64,000 bases of DNA, taken from the NCBI RefSeq assembly GCF_030818955.1, contig NZ_JAUTBF010000001.1, forward strand, positions 744,001 to 808,000, given 5' to 3'. Origin of the DNA: Microbacterium trichothecenolyticum (GTDB taxonomy: Bacteria > Actinomycetota > Actinomycetes > Actinomycetales > Microbacteriaceae). Positions within the stretch are counted from its first letter, which is position 1; each line of letters begins with the position of its first letter. A program made the position numbers and the translations under genes. This document shows, one piece after another, positions 33,098 through 42,336 of this stretch. The notes below the pieces were generated by a model that was given only the letters and a program-made list of their open reading frames with translations, was not told where the DNA came from and did not search any database.

Positions 33098-34093
33098 ATG
33101 CACAGCGGCACCTCTTCCGTCCTGGCCGAACCCCTCGACGCCTACGTACGACGCCGCGCCCGCAGCGCTCTCGCGCTCTCAGACGGAGAAGCGACCACCG
33201 CGGCGGTCGGGCTGCTTCGCGGATGCCGCGGCGCCGGCGACCAGACACGCACCGTGTGCTGGTGGCTCACCGCCGAGGGGCGCCCGACGATGATCGACGA
33301 CGAGGACGGCTCCGATCCACTGACCGCCACCGCCGAATGTCTGCAGGCGCTCACCCACCTGATCACGGCGCCGGCGACCCGCGCGCTGTTCGACGTGGCG
33401 CGAGCGAGCATCCTCGAGCGTCGAACCGACGTCTCAGAAGACGTCGAGAAACGCCTGTTCCGCCACGCGCCGCCGCGTCCGCTCGTGCTCGGACCGCTCG
33501 CGCCCGTTGTCGAACCGGTGCCGACCGCCACCACGCCGCACGCTCCAGGGGAGGGGCTTCTCGCGCTGGTCGACGCCGATCTCTCCGATGCGATCCGCTC
33601 TGCCGCGCGTGACCTGCGTGACCGGCTGCGCGCGTCGCGGGCACTGCGCCTGACGCTCTCGGCCCTCGGCGGTACAGCGGTGGCGGTCGTCGCCGTGCTG
33701 GCCTTCTCCGCGCCGGAGAGTGGGTCGTCCAGTGCAAGCTCCGTCGTCGAGTCCGACGCGATCGCCAGCCCCGTGGCATCCACTGTCGAGACCGAGCCGC
33801 GCGTGCCCCTGTCCGACGACGTGGTGGAGGCCGCCCGCGCACTGCTCGCGCGCGCGTCGTCGTGCGCCGTCGGCGAGCACTGCTCGAGTGACGTCTGGGA
33901 AGACGGAGAGCAGACGGGTGACGCACTCATCCCCGTCGACGAGGCGACCCGCATCGAACTCATCGACGACTTCGGCGGCGTCACCGTCGTCCGCGTCGGC
34001 GACCCGGGGACGGGCCAGTACGTCACGCTCGTGAGTCGAAACGACAGATGGCTGGTCCGCGCCGTCAGAACGATCGCGGACCAGCCATCATGA
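33098..34093 (+). CDS. Protein of unknown function with one membrane helix
   Basis: A 331-residue protein with a cytoplasmic N-terminal half, one membrane segment near residues 184-204 (LTLSALGGTAVAVVAVLAF) and an external C-terminal domain containing two close cysteines (SSCAVGEHCSS) that may form a disulfide. The topology suggests a sensor or anti-sigma-like anchor, but I see no zinc or HTH motif. ATG 33098 begins MHSGTSSVLAE. It is a lone gene, convergent with sucB. Confidence 0.65.
   Translation: MHSGTSSVLAEPLDAYVRRRARSALALSDGEATTAAVGLLRGCRGAGDQTRTVCWWLTAEGRPTMIDDEDGSDPLTATAECLQALTHLITAPATRALFDVARASILERRTDVSEDVEKRLFRHAPPRPLVLGPLAPVVEPVPTATTPHAPGEGLLALVDADLSDAIRSAARDLRDRLRASRALRLTLSALGGTAVAVVAVLAFSAPESGSSSASSVVESDAIASPVASTVETEPRVPLSDDVVEAARALLARASSCAVGEHCSSDVWEDGEQTGDALIPVDEATRIELIDDFGGVTVVRVGDPGTGQYVTLVSRNDRWLVRAVRTIADQPS
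34047..34089. terminator. Terminator overlapping the end of the unknown gene
   Basis: GATGGCTGGTCCGCG and CGCGGACCAGCCATC form a perfect 15-bp stem with a 13-base loop, ending one base before the stop codon of the upstream gene. It serves the plus-strand gene and probably sucB from the other side. Confidence 0.75.
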
Positions 34094-34110
34094 GCTGGTG
34101 CTCGACAGGA

Positions 34111-35811
34111 TCAGATGCCGAGGTCTCCCTCGAACTGCGCGGCCTCGAGACGAGCCTTGACGGCGCCCAAGAAGCGAGCGGCGTCGGCGCCGTCGATGAT
34201 GCGATGGTCGTACGACAGCGCCAGGTAGACGTACGAGCGCACGGCGATCGCGTCTTTGCCGTCGACCGAGACGATGCCCGGCTTCTTCACGACCGCGCCC
34301 AGGCCCAGGATGGCCGACTGGGGCAGGAAGACGATCGGCGTGTCGAACAGCGCCCCACGCGAACCGGTATTGGTCAGCGTGAAGGTGCCGCCGGCAAGCT
34401 CGTCGGGCTTGAGCTTGTTGTCACGCGTGCGCGCCGCGAGGTCGGCGATCTCCCGAGCGAGCTGTGCGATGTTCTTCTCGCCCGCGTTCTTGACGACCGG
34501 GGTGAGCAGTCCGCGCTCGGTGTCGACCGCGATCGAGACGTTCTCGTGCGCCGGGTAGACGATCTCGTCGCCCTCGACCGTGGAGTTGATGATCGGGTAC
34601 GTCTTCAGCGCCTCGACCGCGGCGATCGCGAAGAACGGCAGGAACGACAGCTTGTCGCCCGTCTTCTGCTGGAACTCGCCCTTCGTACGGTCACGCAGGG
34701 CCGCGAGCTTGGTGACGTCGACCTCGACGACGGTCGTCAGCTGGGCCGTCGCCTGCATCGATGCGACCGCACGCTCGGCGATCACCTTGCGCAGACGCGA
34801 CATCTTCTGCGTCGTGCCGCGCAGGGGCGAGACCTCGACGGGCGCCGATGCGGCCGGCGCCGCGGCCGCGGGAGCCGCGGCGGGGGCAGACTTGGCAGCC
34901 TCGGCGGCCTTCAGCACGTCTTCCTTGCGGATACGGCCGCCGACACCGCTGCCCGTGACCGACTTCAGGTCGACGCCCTGCTGCTGAGCGAGGCGACGCA
35001 CGAGCGGCGTGACATAGGTGACGTCGTCGTTCGACGACGCGGAAACCGACTGCTCGGCGGGCTTCTCGGGGACGGGGGCCGGCTTCGCCTCCGCGACCGG
35101 AGCGGGCGACTGCGCCGGCTGCTCGGCGGGCTTCTCTTCGGCGACGGGCTGCGCGGGAGCCTCGGGCTGCGCGGGAGGCTCGGGCTGCGCTGCCGGAGCA
35201 GCGCCGCTGCCGATGCGCGCGAGGGTGGCACCGACATTGACCGTCTCGTCTTCCTGAACGAGGATCTCCTGCAGCGTTCCCGCGACGGGCGAGGGGATCT
35301 CGGTGTCGACCTTGTCGGTCGAGATCTCGAGCAGCGGCTCGTCGACCGCCACGTCATCGCCGATCGCCTTGAGCCAGCGGGTGACCGTTCCCTCGGTCAC
35401 GCTCTCGCCCAGTTCGGGCAGCTTGACCTCGGTGGAGTCTCCCGATTCGGCGGGGGCGGCGGGGGCAGCCTGCTCGGCCGGTGCAGCCTCGGCGGGGGCA
35501 GCCTCCTGGGCGGGGGCGGCCGGCTCGGCAGCGGACGCAGCCTCGGGAGCGTCACCGGACGAGGCGCTGCCCGATCCGTCGCCGATCTTGACGAGGACGG
35601 CACCGACCTCGACGGTCTCGTCTTCCTGCACGAGGATCTCCTCGATGACGCCCGAGACGGGCGAGGGGATCTCGGTGTCGACCTTGTCGGTCGAGATCTC
35701 CAAGAGACCCTCGTCCTCCTGGACGGTGTCACCGACCTGCTTGAGCCAGCGGGTGACCGTTCCCTCGGTGACGCTCTCGCCGAGAGCGGGGAGGACGACG
35801 GAAGTGCTCAT
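34111..35811 (-). CDS. sucB: 2-oxo acid dehydrogenase E2 (dihydrolipoyl acyltransferase) with two lipoyl domains
   Basis: The core of a 2-oxo acid dehydrogenase complex. The 566-residue protein has two lipoyl domains, with lipoylated Lys43 and another near residue 170, both in EISTDKVDTEIPSP. Ala/Pro-rich linkers follow, then an E3-binding domain (VRRLAQQQGVDLKSV ... GGRIRKEDVL) near residues 265-300, and a catalytic domain ending with the active-site motif SYDHRIIDGADA. In actinobacteria this protein, often named SucB or DlaT, supplies E2 to the pyruvate and sometimes the oxoglutarate complex; AceE at 1244-3970 is a likely partner. The lpdA gene precedes it in the same operon by 54 bases. 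Confidence 0.93.
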   Translation of the reverse strand: MSTSVVLPALGESVTEGTVTRWLKQVGDTVQEDEGLLEISTDKVDTEIPSPVSGVIEEILVQEDETVEVGAVLVKIGDGSGSASSGDAPEAASAAEPAAPAQEAAPAEAAPAEQAAPAAPAESGDSTEVKLPELGESVTEGTVTRWLKAIGDDVAVDEPLLEISTDKVDTEIPSPVAGTLQEILVQEDETVNVGATLARIGSGAAPAAQPEPPAQPEAPAQPVAEEKPAEQPAQSPAPVAEAKPAPVPEKPAEQSVSASSNDDVTYVTPLVRRLAQQQGVDLKSVTGSGVGGRIRKEDVLKAAEAAKSAPAAAPAAAAPAASAPVEVSPLRGTTQKMSRLRKVIAERAVASMQATAQLTTVVEVDVTKLAALRDRTKGEFQQKTGDKLSFLPFFAIAAVEALKTYPIINSTVEGDEIVYPAHENVSIAVDTERGLLTPVVKNAGEKNIAQLAREIADLAARTRDNKLKPDELAGGTFTLTNTGSRGALFDTPIVFLPQSAILGLGAVVKKPGIVSVDGKDAIAVRSYVYLALSYDHRIIDGADAARFLGAVKARLEAAQFEGDLGI

Positions 35812-35865
35812 GGATATGTCTCCTTCGTACCGGATGCGGTACCTAGCTTAGTGACCGGTTCGCGG

Positions 35866-37239
35866 TCAGAGTGCGTGCAGGGGCTTGCCGGCCAGGGCCA
35901 GGAAGGCCTCGCCGAGCGCCTCGCTCTGTGTGGGGTGGGCGTGGATGAACGGGGCGATGTCTTCGGGGTGCGCCTCCCAGCCGACGGCGAGCTGCGCCTC
36001 GGAGATCAGTTCGCCGACGCGGTCTCCCACCAGGTGGGCGCCGACGACCGGCCCGTCGACACGACGGACGATCTTCACGATGCCGGAGGTGCCGATGATC
36101 TCACTGCGTCCGTTGCCGGCGAGGTTGTACTCGTAGGCACGCACGGCCTCGGAACCGTAGCGCTCCTGCGCCTGCGCCTCGGTCAGTCCCACGGAGGCGA
36201 CCTCGGGGTGCGAGTACGCGACGCGGGGGACGTCGGCATCGGGGACGAGAACGGGCGAGAGGCCGGCAATCTCCTCGGCGACGAAGATCCCCTGCTGGAA
36301 GCCGCGGTGGGCGAGCTGGAGTCCCGCGACGATGTCGCCGACGGCCCAGACATGCGGCACCGCGGTTCGCAGCCGCGCGTCGGTGCCGACGAAACCCCGG
36401 TCGAGGACGACCCCGGCTTCCTCGAATCCGAGGCCTGCGGTGGCGGGACCGCGTCCGACGGCGACCAGGGCGAAGTCGGCGACGAGATCCGTTCCGTCAT
36501 CGAGCGAAACAGTGACCTCGTCCGTGCTCTGCGTGAGCGACGAGAACCTCTTGCCGAGGCGGAAAGCGATGCCCCGCTTGCGGAAGGCGCGTTCGAGTGC
36601 CTTGCTCGACGCGACGTCCTCCGCGGGCAACAAGTGCGGGAGCGCCTCGACGATCGTCACGTCGACACCGAACGAGCGCCACACGCTCGCGAACTCGACA
36701 CCGATCACGCCACCGCCGAGAACCACCACGCTTTCCGGGATCACGTCGAGTTCGAGGGCCTGCTCACTGGTCAGCACACGACCCCCGATCTCCAGGCCCG
36801 GAAGACTGCGGCTGTACGAGCCGGTGGCGAGGATGACGTCGGTCCCGCGATACACGTCGTCGCCGACGCGGACGGCCGGTCCTGCCTCGAGCGAACCCGT
36901 CCCGTTGACGACACGGATGCCGCGGGCCGAGATCAGTCCTTCGAGACCCTTGAACTTCTTGGCGACGATGCCTTCGCGGTATGCGCGAACGCGCAGGGGG
37001 TCGATTCCCGTCAGCGTCACGTCGACACCGATTTCGGCAGCTGTCCGCGCGGCATCGGCAACCTCGCCCGCGTGGAGCAGGGCCTTCGTGGGGATGCAGC
37101 CGCGGTGCAGGCACGTCCCGCCGAGCTTGTCCTTCTCGACGAGCACCACGTCCTTGCCCAGTTCGGCAAGACGCAACGCGGCGGCGTAGCCACCGCTCCC
37201 GCCGCCGAGCACGATGACGTCGGCCGAGTAGTCGGTCAC
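35866..37239 (-). CDS. lpdA: Dihydrolipoyl dehydrogenase (E3)
   Basis: It reoxidises the lipoyl arm of E2 using FAD and NAD. The 457-residue flavoprotein begins with the FAD fold LGGGSGGYAAAL. The redox disulfide is C43-C48 in GGTCLHRGCIPTK, the NAD fold reads VVLGGGVIGVEFA, and the C-terminal catalytic pair is in HAHPTQSEALGE. The GTG start at 37239 overlaps the pepA stop as GTGA, so pepA, lpdA and sucB are one operon. Confidence 0.95.
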   Translation of the reverse strand: MTDYSADVIVLGGGSGGYAAALRLAELGKDVVLVEKDKLGGTCLHRGCIPTKALLHAGEVADAARTAAEIGVDVTLTGIDPLRVRAYREGIVAKKFKGLEGLISARGIRVVNGTGSLEAGPAVRVGDDVYRGTDVILATGSYSRSLPGLEIGGRVLTSEQALELDVIPESVVVLGGGVIGVEFASVWRSFGVDVTIVEALPHLLPAEDVASSKALERAFRKRGIAFRLGKRFSSLTQSTDEVTVSLDDGTDLVADFALVAVGRGPATAGLGFEEAGVVLDRGFVGTDARLRTAVPHVWAVGDIVAGLQLAHRGFQQGIFVAEEIAGLSPVLVPDADVPRVAYSHPEVASVGLTEAQAQERYGSEAVRAYEYNLAGNGRSEIIGTSGIVKIVRRVDGPVVGAHLVGDRVGELISEAQLAVGWEAHPEDIAPFIHAHPTQSEALGEAFLALAGKPLHAL

Positions 37240-38702
37240 CGCTCGCCGTCCGCAGCCAGCAGCTCGATGAGGGAGCGGACCGTCGCTCCCGTGACGCCCT
37301 TGTCGGTGTATCCGAACGGCGCGGACTTGTTCATACCCACGCCGGCGATGTCGAGGTGCACCCACGGGATACGCGGCGCGTCGGCTTCGTCGGACACGCG
37401 TCCGACGAAATGGCGCAGAAAGAGTCCGGCGAACAGCGATCCACCCGCCGGGTCGCCGATCTTCGCGTTCTGCAGATCGGCGATGGGGGAGTCGAGGTCG
37501 TCGACCATGTGGTCGGGCAGTGGCAACTGCCACGCGAGTTCGGCGGCGCGCCCCGCGGCGGCCAGGTACTCGGCGACGGCCGCCTCTTCGCCCATCACGC
37601 CGGTGTGGCGCGTCCCGAGGGCGACGGTGATGGCACCGGTCAGCGTGGCGACGTCGACGATGAGGTCGGGGTTCTCCCGGCTGGCGGCGACGAGACCATC
37701 GGCCAGCACGAGACGGCCTTCAGCGTCAGTGTTGAGCACCTCGACGGTCGTGCCATCGAGCGTGCGGAGCACGTCGCCGGGGCGGGTGGCGCGTCCCGAG
37801 GGCATGTTGTCGGCGATGCAGAGCCACGCGCTCACCCGCACCGGCAGAGCCATCTCGGCGGCCGCCCGCAGCACGGCCAGAACGGTGGCCGCGCCGCACA
37901 TGTCGTACTTCATACCGACCATCGACGCTGCCGGCTTGAGCGACAGCCCGCCGGTGTCGAACGTGATGCCCTTGCCGACGAGGGCGACATGACGCTGGGC
38001 GCCGGCGGGCGCGTAATCGAGGCGCACGAGTCGGGGCGGGCGATCGGAACCCTGGCCGACACCGAGGATGCCGCCGAAACCGCCGTCACGCAACGCGTCC
38101 TCGTCGAGCACCTCGACCTCGACCGGCAGCGCGGCGACGGCGTTCACGGCGGCATCGGCGAAGTCCGCCGGCCCCAGCCACTCGGCGGGCGTGGTGACGA
38201 GGTCCTTGACGAGAGCCACGGCGCCGGAGATCGCCGCGACCGCGGCCACATCAGCCTCCGACGGCGCCGCCGGTGTCGACACCGTGACGCGGGACGCGCG
38301 GGGCTTCGGCGCCTTCTTCTTGTATCCCGCGAAGCGATAGCCGCCCAGCGAGGCCCCCTCGGCGAGGGGGCGCCAGGGCGCCTCGACCAGAGCCTGCACA
38401 GCGACGTGGTCGAACCCGGTCAGCTGGCGCAGGCCCGTCCCCGCGGCATCGCGCAGCGCCGCGTCGCCGGGATCCGTGCCGACACCGACGACCGCCACGG
38501 GCACGTTCACCCCCGGCACGTGCACGCGTTGGAAAGATCCGGGAGCGCCCGTGAAGCCCACCGCCGACAGGGCGGCGCGCAGGCCGTCCCACCCGTGAGG
38601 GTCGGGGGCGTCATCCGAGAACGGGGCGGAGATCAGCAGGATCGCATCGGCCGGGAATTCACGAACGGAGGCATGGGTATGCGCTACGGAAGGGAAGGGC
38701 AT
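37236..38702 (-). CDS. pepA: Leucyl aminopeptidase (M17)
   Basis: A cytoplasmic di-metal aminopeptidase. The 488-residue protein has an N-terminal regulatory domain and the M17 catalytic domain with GKGITFDTGGLSLKP (metal-binding Lys and Asp), KYDMCGAATVL, and the signature NTDAEGRLVLADGL. The start ATG 38702 is chosen because a TAGGAT box at 38710-38715 lies seven bases upstream, a leaderless geometry; ATG 38711 would sit inside that box. It is the first gene of the pepA-lpdA-sucB operon and divergent from the PAC2 gene. Confidence 0.94.
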   Translation of the reverse strand: MPFPSVAHTHASVREFPADAILLISAPFSDDAPDPHGWDGLRAALSAVGFTGAPGSFQRVHVPGVNVPVAVVGVGTDPGDAALRDAAGTGLRQLTGFDHVAVQALVEAPWRPLAEGASLGGYRFAGYKKKAPKPRASRVTVSTPAAPSEADVAAVAAISGAVALVKDLVTTPAEWLGPADFADAAVNAVAALPVEVEVLDEDALRDGGFGGILGVGQGSDRPPRLVRLDYAPAGAQRHVALVGKGITFDTGGLSLKPAASMVGMKYDMCGAATVLAVLRAAAEMALPVRVSAWLCIADNMPSGRATRPGDVLRTLDGTTVEVLNTDAEGRLVLADGLVAASRENPDLIVDVATLTGAITVALGTRHTGVMGEEAAVAEYLAAAGRAAELAWQLPLPDHMVDDLDSPIADLQNAKIGDPAGGSLFAGLFLRHFVGRVSDEADAPRIPWVHLDIAGVGMNKSAPFGYTDKGVTGATVRSLIELLAADGER

Positions 38703-38788
38703 GGCATCCATCCTACGGAGCAGCGTGTTCGCTAGGAGCGGGACGCTCCGTCGCCCGGTGCATCCGAGACGGCTCTTAGAGTGGAGAC

Positions 38789-39715
38789 ATGTCCCCTTCC
38801 GCCCCGCTGTACGACCGCGCTCCATCCGCGCCGCCCGTGCCGTCGGGCCTGCCGTTGGTGATGGCCCTCACCGGCTTCACCGATGCGGGTGGGGCCGTCT
38901 CGCGTCTCGTCGAATACTTCCGCAACGACCTCGAGCCCCACGCGCTGTTCGTCTTCGACAACGACGCGCTGCTCGACTATCGCGCGCGGCGTCCTCTGAT
39001 CACCTTCGACGAGGATCACCTGACGGACTACCGCCCGGCACGCCTCGAGCTCTCGCTCGCGCACGATTCTCTGGGTCATCCCTTCCTGCTGCTGGCGGGG
39101 TACGAGCCGGACTTCCTCTGGGAGGCGTTCGCCGAGACGGTCCTCGAACTCAGCGCGGCACTGCAGGTGTCGTCGATCACGTGGGTGCACGCCATCCCGA
39201 TGCCGGTTCCACACACACGTCCCATCGGGACCACCGTGAGCGGTACTCGCCGCGACCTGGCAGAAGCGCACTCGGTCTGGCGCCCGCACACGCAAGTCCC
39301 CTCGACGGCGGGCCACCTCCTGGAGTACCGCTTCGCCGAGGCGGGAGCCAAAGTCGCGGGCTTCGCCCTGCTCGTGCCGCACTATCTCGGCGATACGGAG
39401 TACCCGGCCGCCGCCCTCGCGGGTCTCGACAGCCTCACCGTCGCCACCGGCCTGGTGTTCTCGGGGGAGGTCCTGCGCGAGGAGAACCGGGAGTTCCTCG
39501 GCAAGGTGAGCGAGCAGGTCGAAGGCAGCGAGGAGCTGACCCGCATGCTCGAGGGCCTGGAGGAGCGATACGACGCCTATATGGCCGGCTCGACCCAGGC
39601 GACGCCGATCATCCACACCGGTGATCTGCCCAGCGCCGATGAGCTCGCGGCCGAGCTCGAGCGCTTCCTCGCCACGCGTCCGGGCGATGACGATCGGCGC
39701 GGCCGGCTCGGCTGA
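38789..39715 (+). CDS. PAC2-family protein
   Basis: A 308-residue protein of the PAC2 family, ATP-grasp-associated relatives of proteasome assembly chaperones that are common in actinobacteria. The N-terminus has the family hallmark MALTGFTDAGGA, with YEPDFLWEAF, SITWVHAIPMPVPHTRP and the YPAAALAGLDSL core strand further on. Its role in bacteria is not firmly known. ATG 38789 is six bases after the TAGAGT box at 38777-38782, so the mRNA is leaderless. Confidence 0.88.
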   Translation: MSPSAPLYDRAPSAPPVPSGLPLVMALTGFTDAGGAVSRLVEYFRNDLEPHALFVFDNDALLDYRARRPLITFDEDHLTDYRPARLELSLAHDSLGHPFLLLAGYEPDFLWEAFAETVLELSAALQVSSITWVHAIPMPVPHTRPIGTTVSGTRRDLAEAHSVWRPHTQVPSTAGHLLEYRFAEAGAKVAGFALLVPHYLGDTEYPAAALAGLDSLTVATGLVFSGEVLREENREFLGKVSEQVEGSEELTRMLEGLEERYDAYMAGSTQATPIIHTGDLPSADELAAELERFLATRPGDDDRRGRLG

Positions 39716-39995
39716 ATCCTGGCCCGGGGCTCGGCGTCGCAAGAGGCTGCGCCCCGTTGGCGTGCGTCGATGTCATGGCCTCCGGGAATTCCCTTGACCG
39801 TATCGGCGTTGTCTACGCACAGACCCCCGGTCGCGTCAAGTCCCGGTCCGGGGATATGAGACAATGAAGAACCTGACCCGTTGTCAACCGGTTGAGGAGC
39901 TCCCGCTCTTCCGCTCGGGACTTGACAAGGGTCTTACTAGTGTCCGAGAACGACCGGCGGCCGTGCAACGTACGTTCCCGGTTGAAAGGCGAAAC

Positions 39996-41331
39996 GTGGC
40001 AGACACGACAACCAAGACCCGCTCCCGGAGTGCGAAGGACACCGACCTCGAGAACTCCGAGGAAACCGTGACGGCGTCGACGACGACGACCGCGAAGAAG
40101 GCTCCCGCCAAGAAGGCTCCGGCCAAGGCGAAGGCTGCGCCCGCCAAGGCCAAGACCAAGGCGAAGAAAGACGACGACCTCGACGACGACGAGGACATCG
40201 ACGACGAAGACGAGGTCGAACTCGAAGCCGACGACGCGGACGATTCCGACGACTCCGACGACGAGGCGAAGCCCGCGTCGAAGAAGTCGGACGACGACAG
40301 CGACGACGATGACGAGGCCCCCAAGCCTGCCGCCGAGGCGCTGCCCACCGGCGCGATCGTCATCTCCTCCAGCGACGAAGACGACGTTCCCGTCTACTCC
40401 GCGCAGATCACCGGCGCCACGGCCGACCCGGTCAAGGACTACCTGAAGCAGATCGGTAAGGTCCCGCTGCTGAACGCGGCCGAAAGAGGTCGAGCTCGCC
40501 ATGCGCATCGAGGCGGGCCTGTTCGCCGAAGAGAAGCTGTCGAACATGTCGCCGGCGGAGAAGACGAGCCAGCTCGGTCTCGACCTGCAGTGGGTCGCCC
40601 GTGACGGACAGCGCGCGAAGAGCCACCTGCTCGGCGCCAACCTCCGCCTCGTCGTCTCGCTCGCCAAGCGCTACACCGGTCGCGGCATGCAGTTCCTCGA
40701 CCTGATCCAGGAAGGCAACCTGGGCCTCATCCGTGCGGTCGAGAAGTTCGACTACACGAAGGGCTTCAAGTTCTCGACCTACGCCACCTGGTGGATCCGT
40801 CAGGCCATCACGCGCGCCATGGCCGACCAGGCCCGCACGATCCGCATCCCCGTGCACATGGTCGAGGTCATCAACAAGCTCGCGCGCGTGCAGCGCCAGA
40901 TGCTGCAGGACCTCGGTCGCGAACCCACCCCAGAAGAGCTGAGCCGCGAGCTCGACATGACCCCCGAGAAGGTCATCGAGGTGCAGAAGTACGGCCGCGA
41001 GCCCATCTCGCTGCACACGCCCCTCGGTGAAGACGGCGACAGCGAGTTCGGCGACCTCATCGAAGACACCGAGGCGGTCGTCCCGGCCGACGCGGTGGGC
41101 TTCACGATGCTGCAGCGTCAGCTGGAGTCGCTCCTCGACTCGCTCAGCGAGCGTGAGGCGGGCGTCATCCGCATGCGCTTCGGCCTGGGCGACGGTCAGC
41201 CCAAGACCCTCGACCAGATCGGCGACACGTTCGGCGTCACGCGTGAGCGCATCCGCCAGATCGAGTCGAAGACGATGGCGAAGCTCCGCCACCCCAGCCG
41301 CTCGCAGTCGCTCCGGGACTACCTCGAATGA
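39996..41331 (+). CDS. sigA: Primary sigma factor of RNA polymerase, interrupted by one extra base
   Basis: The housekeeping sigma factor, which directs RNA polymerase to promoters. It has a Lys/Ala- and Asp/Glu-rich N-terminal extension (about residues 30-125), region 1.2 ([16 protein letters not shown]), region 2 ([31 protein letters not shown]), region 3, and region 4 ([19 protein letters not shown]). The frame breaks at 40483-40485: GAAAGAGG where GAAGAGG is expected, i.e. [13 protein letters not shown] in the restored reading. With one A removed the product is 444 residues. As the gene is essential, a sequencing error is the likeliest cause. The start GTG 39996 follows GAAAGG. Confidence 0.9.
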
Positions 41332-42026
41332 GCGGCGAGGCCAACGCCGGCAAGGCGCTCACCCGTTCCGTCGACGGCACCTCGTACGCCCGCATCCCGA
41401 TCCGCACGCGGGTCGTCATGCCGGGTGACGACCTCGACGCCTTCATCCTCGAATACGCGAAGGATGCCGTGCAGCCGGGCGACCTGCTGTTCGTCACCGA
41501 GAAGATCGTCGCGATCACCCAGGGCCGCTCGTACAAGCTCGACGCGATCACGCCGCGCAAGCTCGCGCTGTTCCTTTCGAAGTACGTCACCCGCACGCCC
41601 TACGGCATCGGCCTGGGAATGCCCGAGACGATGGAGATGGCCCTGCGCGAGTGCGGAACACCCCGCATCCTGTTCGCCGCGGCCGTCTCGGCCGTGACGA
41701 AGAGCTTCGGCCGCAAGGGCGATTTCTACCGCATCGCGGGCGATAAGGCCCGCGCGATCGACGGCCCCACCAGCGGCACCATCCCGCCGTACAACCAGGC
41801 CGTCGTGCTCGGCCCGGAACGTCCGCGCGAGGTGGCCGCCCGCCTCAAGTCGCTGCTCGGCGGCGACCTGCAGGTGGCAGTGGTCGACATCAACGACCTG
41901 GGTGGCAACATCCTCGGCTCGACGCTCGACAAGGCTGGCGAGAAGCGTCTGGTCGCGATCCTGAAAGACAACCCGCTCGGCCAGGGACACGAGTCCACGC
42001 CGCTCGGCATCGTCCGCCGCGGCTGA
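41328..42026 (+). CDS. CofE-like F420-0:gamma-glutamyl ligase family protein
   Basis: The 232-residue protein resembles the CofE/FbiB ligase domain: an early PGDDLDAFI strand, [17 protein letters not shown], an [20 protein letters not shown] segment and NDLGGNILG. True CofE adds glutamates to coenzyme F420-0 with GTP. No other F420 gene is in the window, so the substrate could be different. Its ATG overlaps the sigA stop as ATGA, so it is translationally coupled to the sigma factor, an odd pairing that is common in Microbacteriaceae. A strong terminator follows. Confidence 0.8.
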   Translation: MSGEANAGKALTRSVDGTSYARIPIRTRVVMPGDDLDAFILEYAKDAVQPGDLLFVTEKIVAITQGRSYKLDAITPRKLALFLSKYVTRTPYGIGLGMPETMEMALRECGTPRILFAAAVSAVTKSFGRKGDFYRIAGDKARAIDGPTSGTIPPYNQAVVLGPERPREVAARLKSLLGGDLQVAVVDINDLGGNILGSTLDKAGEKRLVAILKDNPLGQGHESTPLGIVRRG

Positions 42027-42033
42027 CAACGCC

Positions 42034-42074
42034 ACGCAGAAGGCCCGCCCCGTTCACGGGCGGGCCTTCTGCGT
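42034..42074 (+). terminator. Terminator of the sigA operon
   Basis: ACGCAGAAGGCCCGCCC and GGGCGGGCCTTCTGCGT make a perfect 17-bp stem with a 7-base loop, eight bases after the stop. Confidence 0.9.
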
Positions 42075-42291
42075 CTGCGGCGCGCACAACTCCTGCACCG
42101 ACACGCCGGGTGGACGCCCCCGCACCCGGATACGGGCGCTCACGCGGGTTGTGTGTTGCCCGGCCGCCCGCGTCACCCGTCCGCGGCGTGATCGCCGGCA
42201 CAGCTCCTGCAGAGTCACCACGCATCGCGCCGTCGGCCGAGCCGGGGGCACTTCTGCGCAGGAGTCGTGCTCAGACGCGACCGCGCGCACA
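42075..42291. other. Intergenic region with short imperfect repeats
   Basis: No gene. Two similar segments, GCGCACAACTCCTGCACCGA near 42081 and GGCACAGCTCCTGCAGAGTC near 42198, and an inverted relative GCGCAGGAGTCGTGC near 42256 suggest small dispersed repeats. Confidence 0.4.
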
Positions 42292-42325
42292 GCGGAAGGC
42301 CCGCCCGAACGGGACGGGCCTTCGC
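42292..42325 (-). terminator. Terminator of the ATP-grasp gene
   Basis: GCGGAAGGCCCG and CGGGCCTTCGC pair around CCCG/CGGG with an AA-containing loop; the hairpin lies just after the minus-strand stop at 42337. Confidence 0.7.
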
Positions 42326-42336
42326 GGCATCCGGGA

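Noticed and set aside
34048..37992. A 1314-codon open frame on the plus strand
   Set aside because: It is the antisense of sucB, lpdA and pepA, whose motifs are complete; long antisense frames are expected at about 70% GC.
40480..40490. Programmed frameshifting in sigA
   Set aside because: There is no classical slippery heptamer with a downstream structure, and parE shows the same kind of extra A, so an error is simpler.
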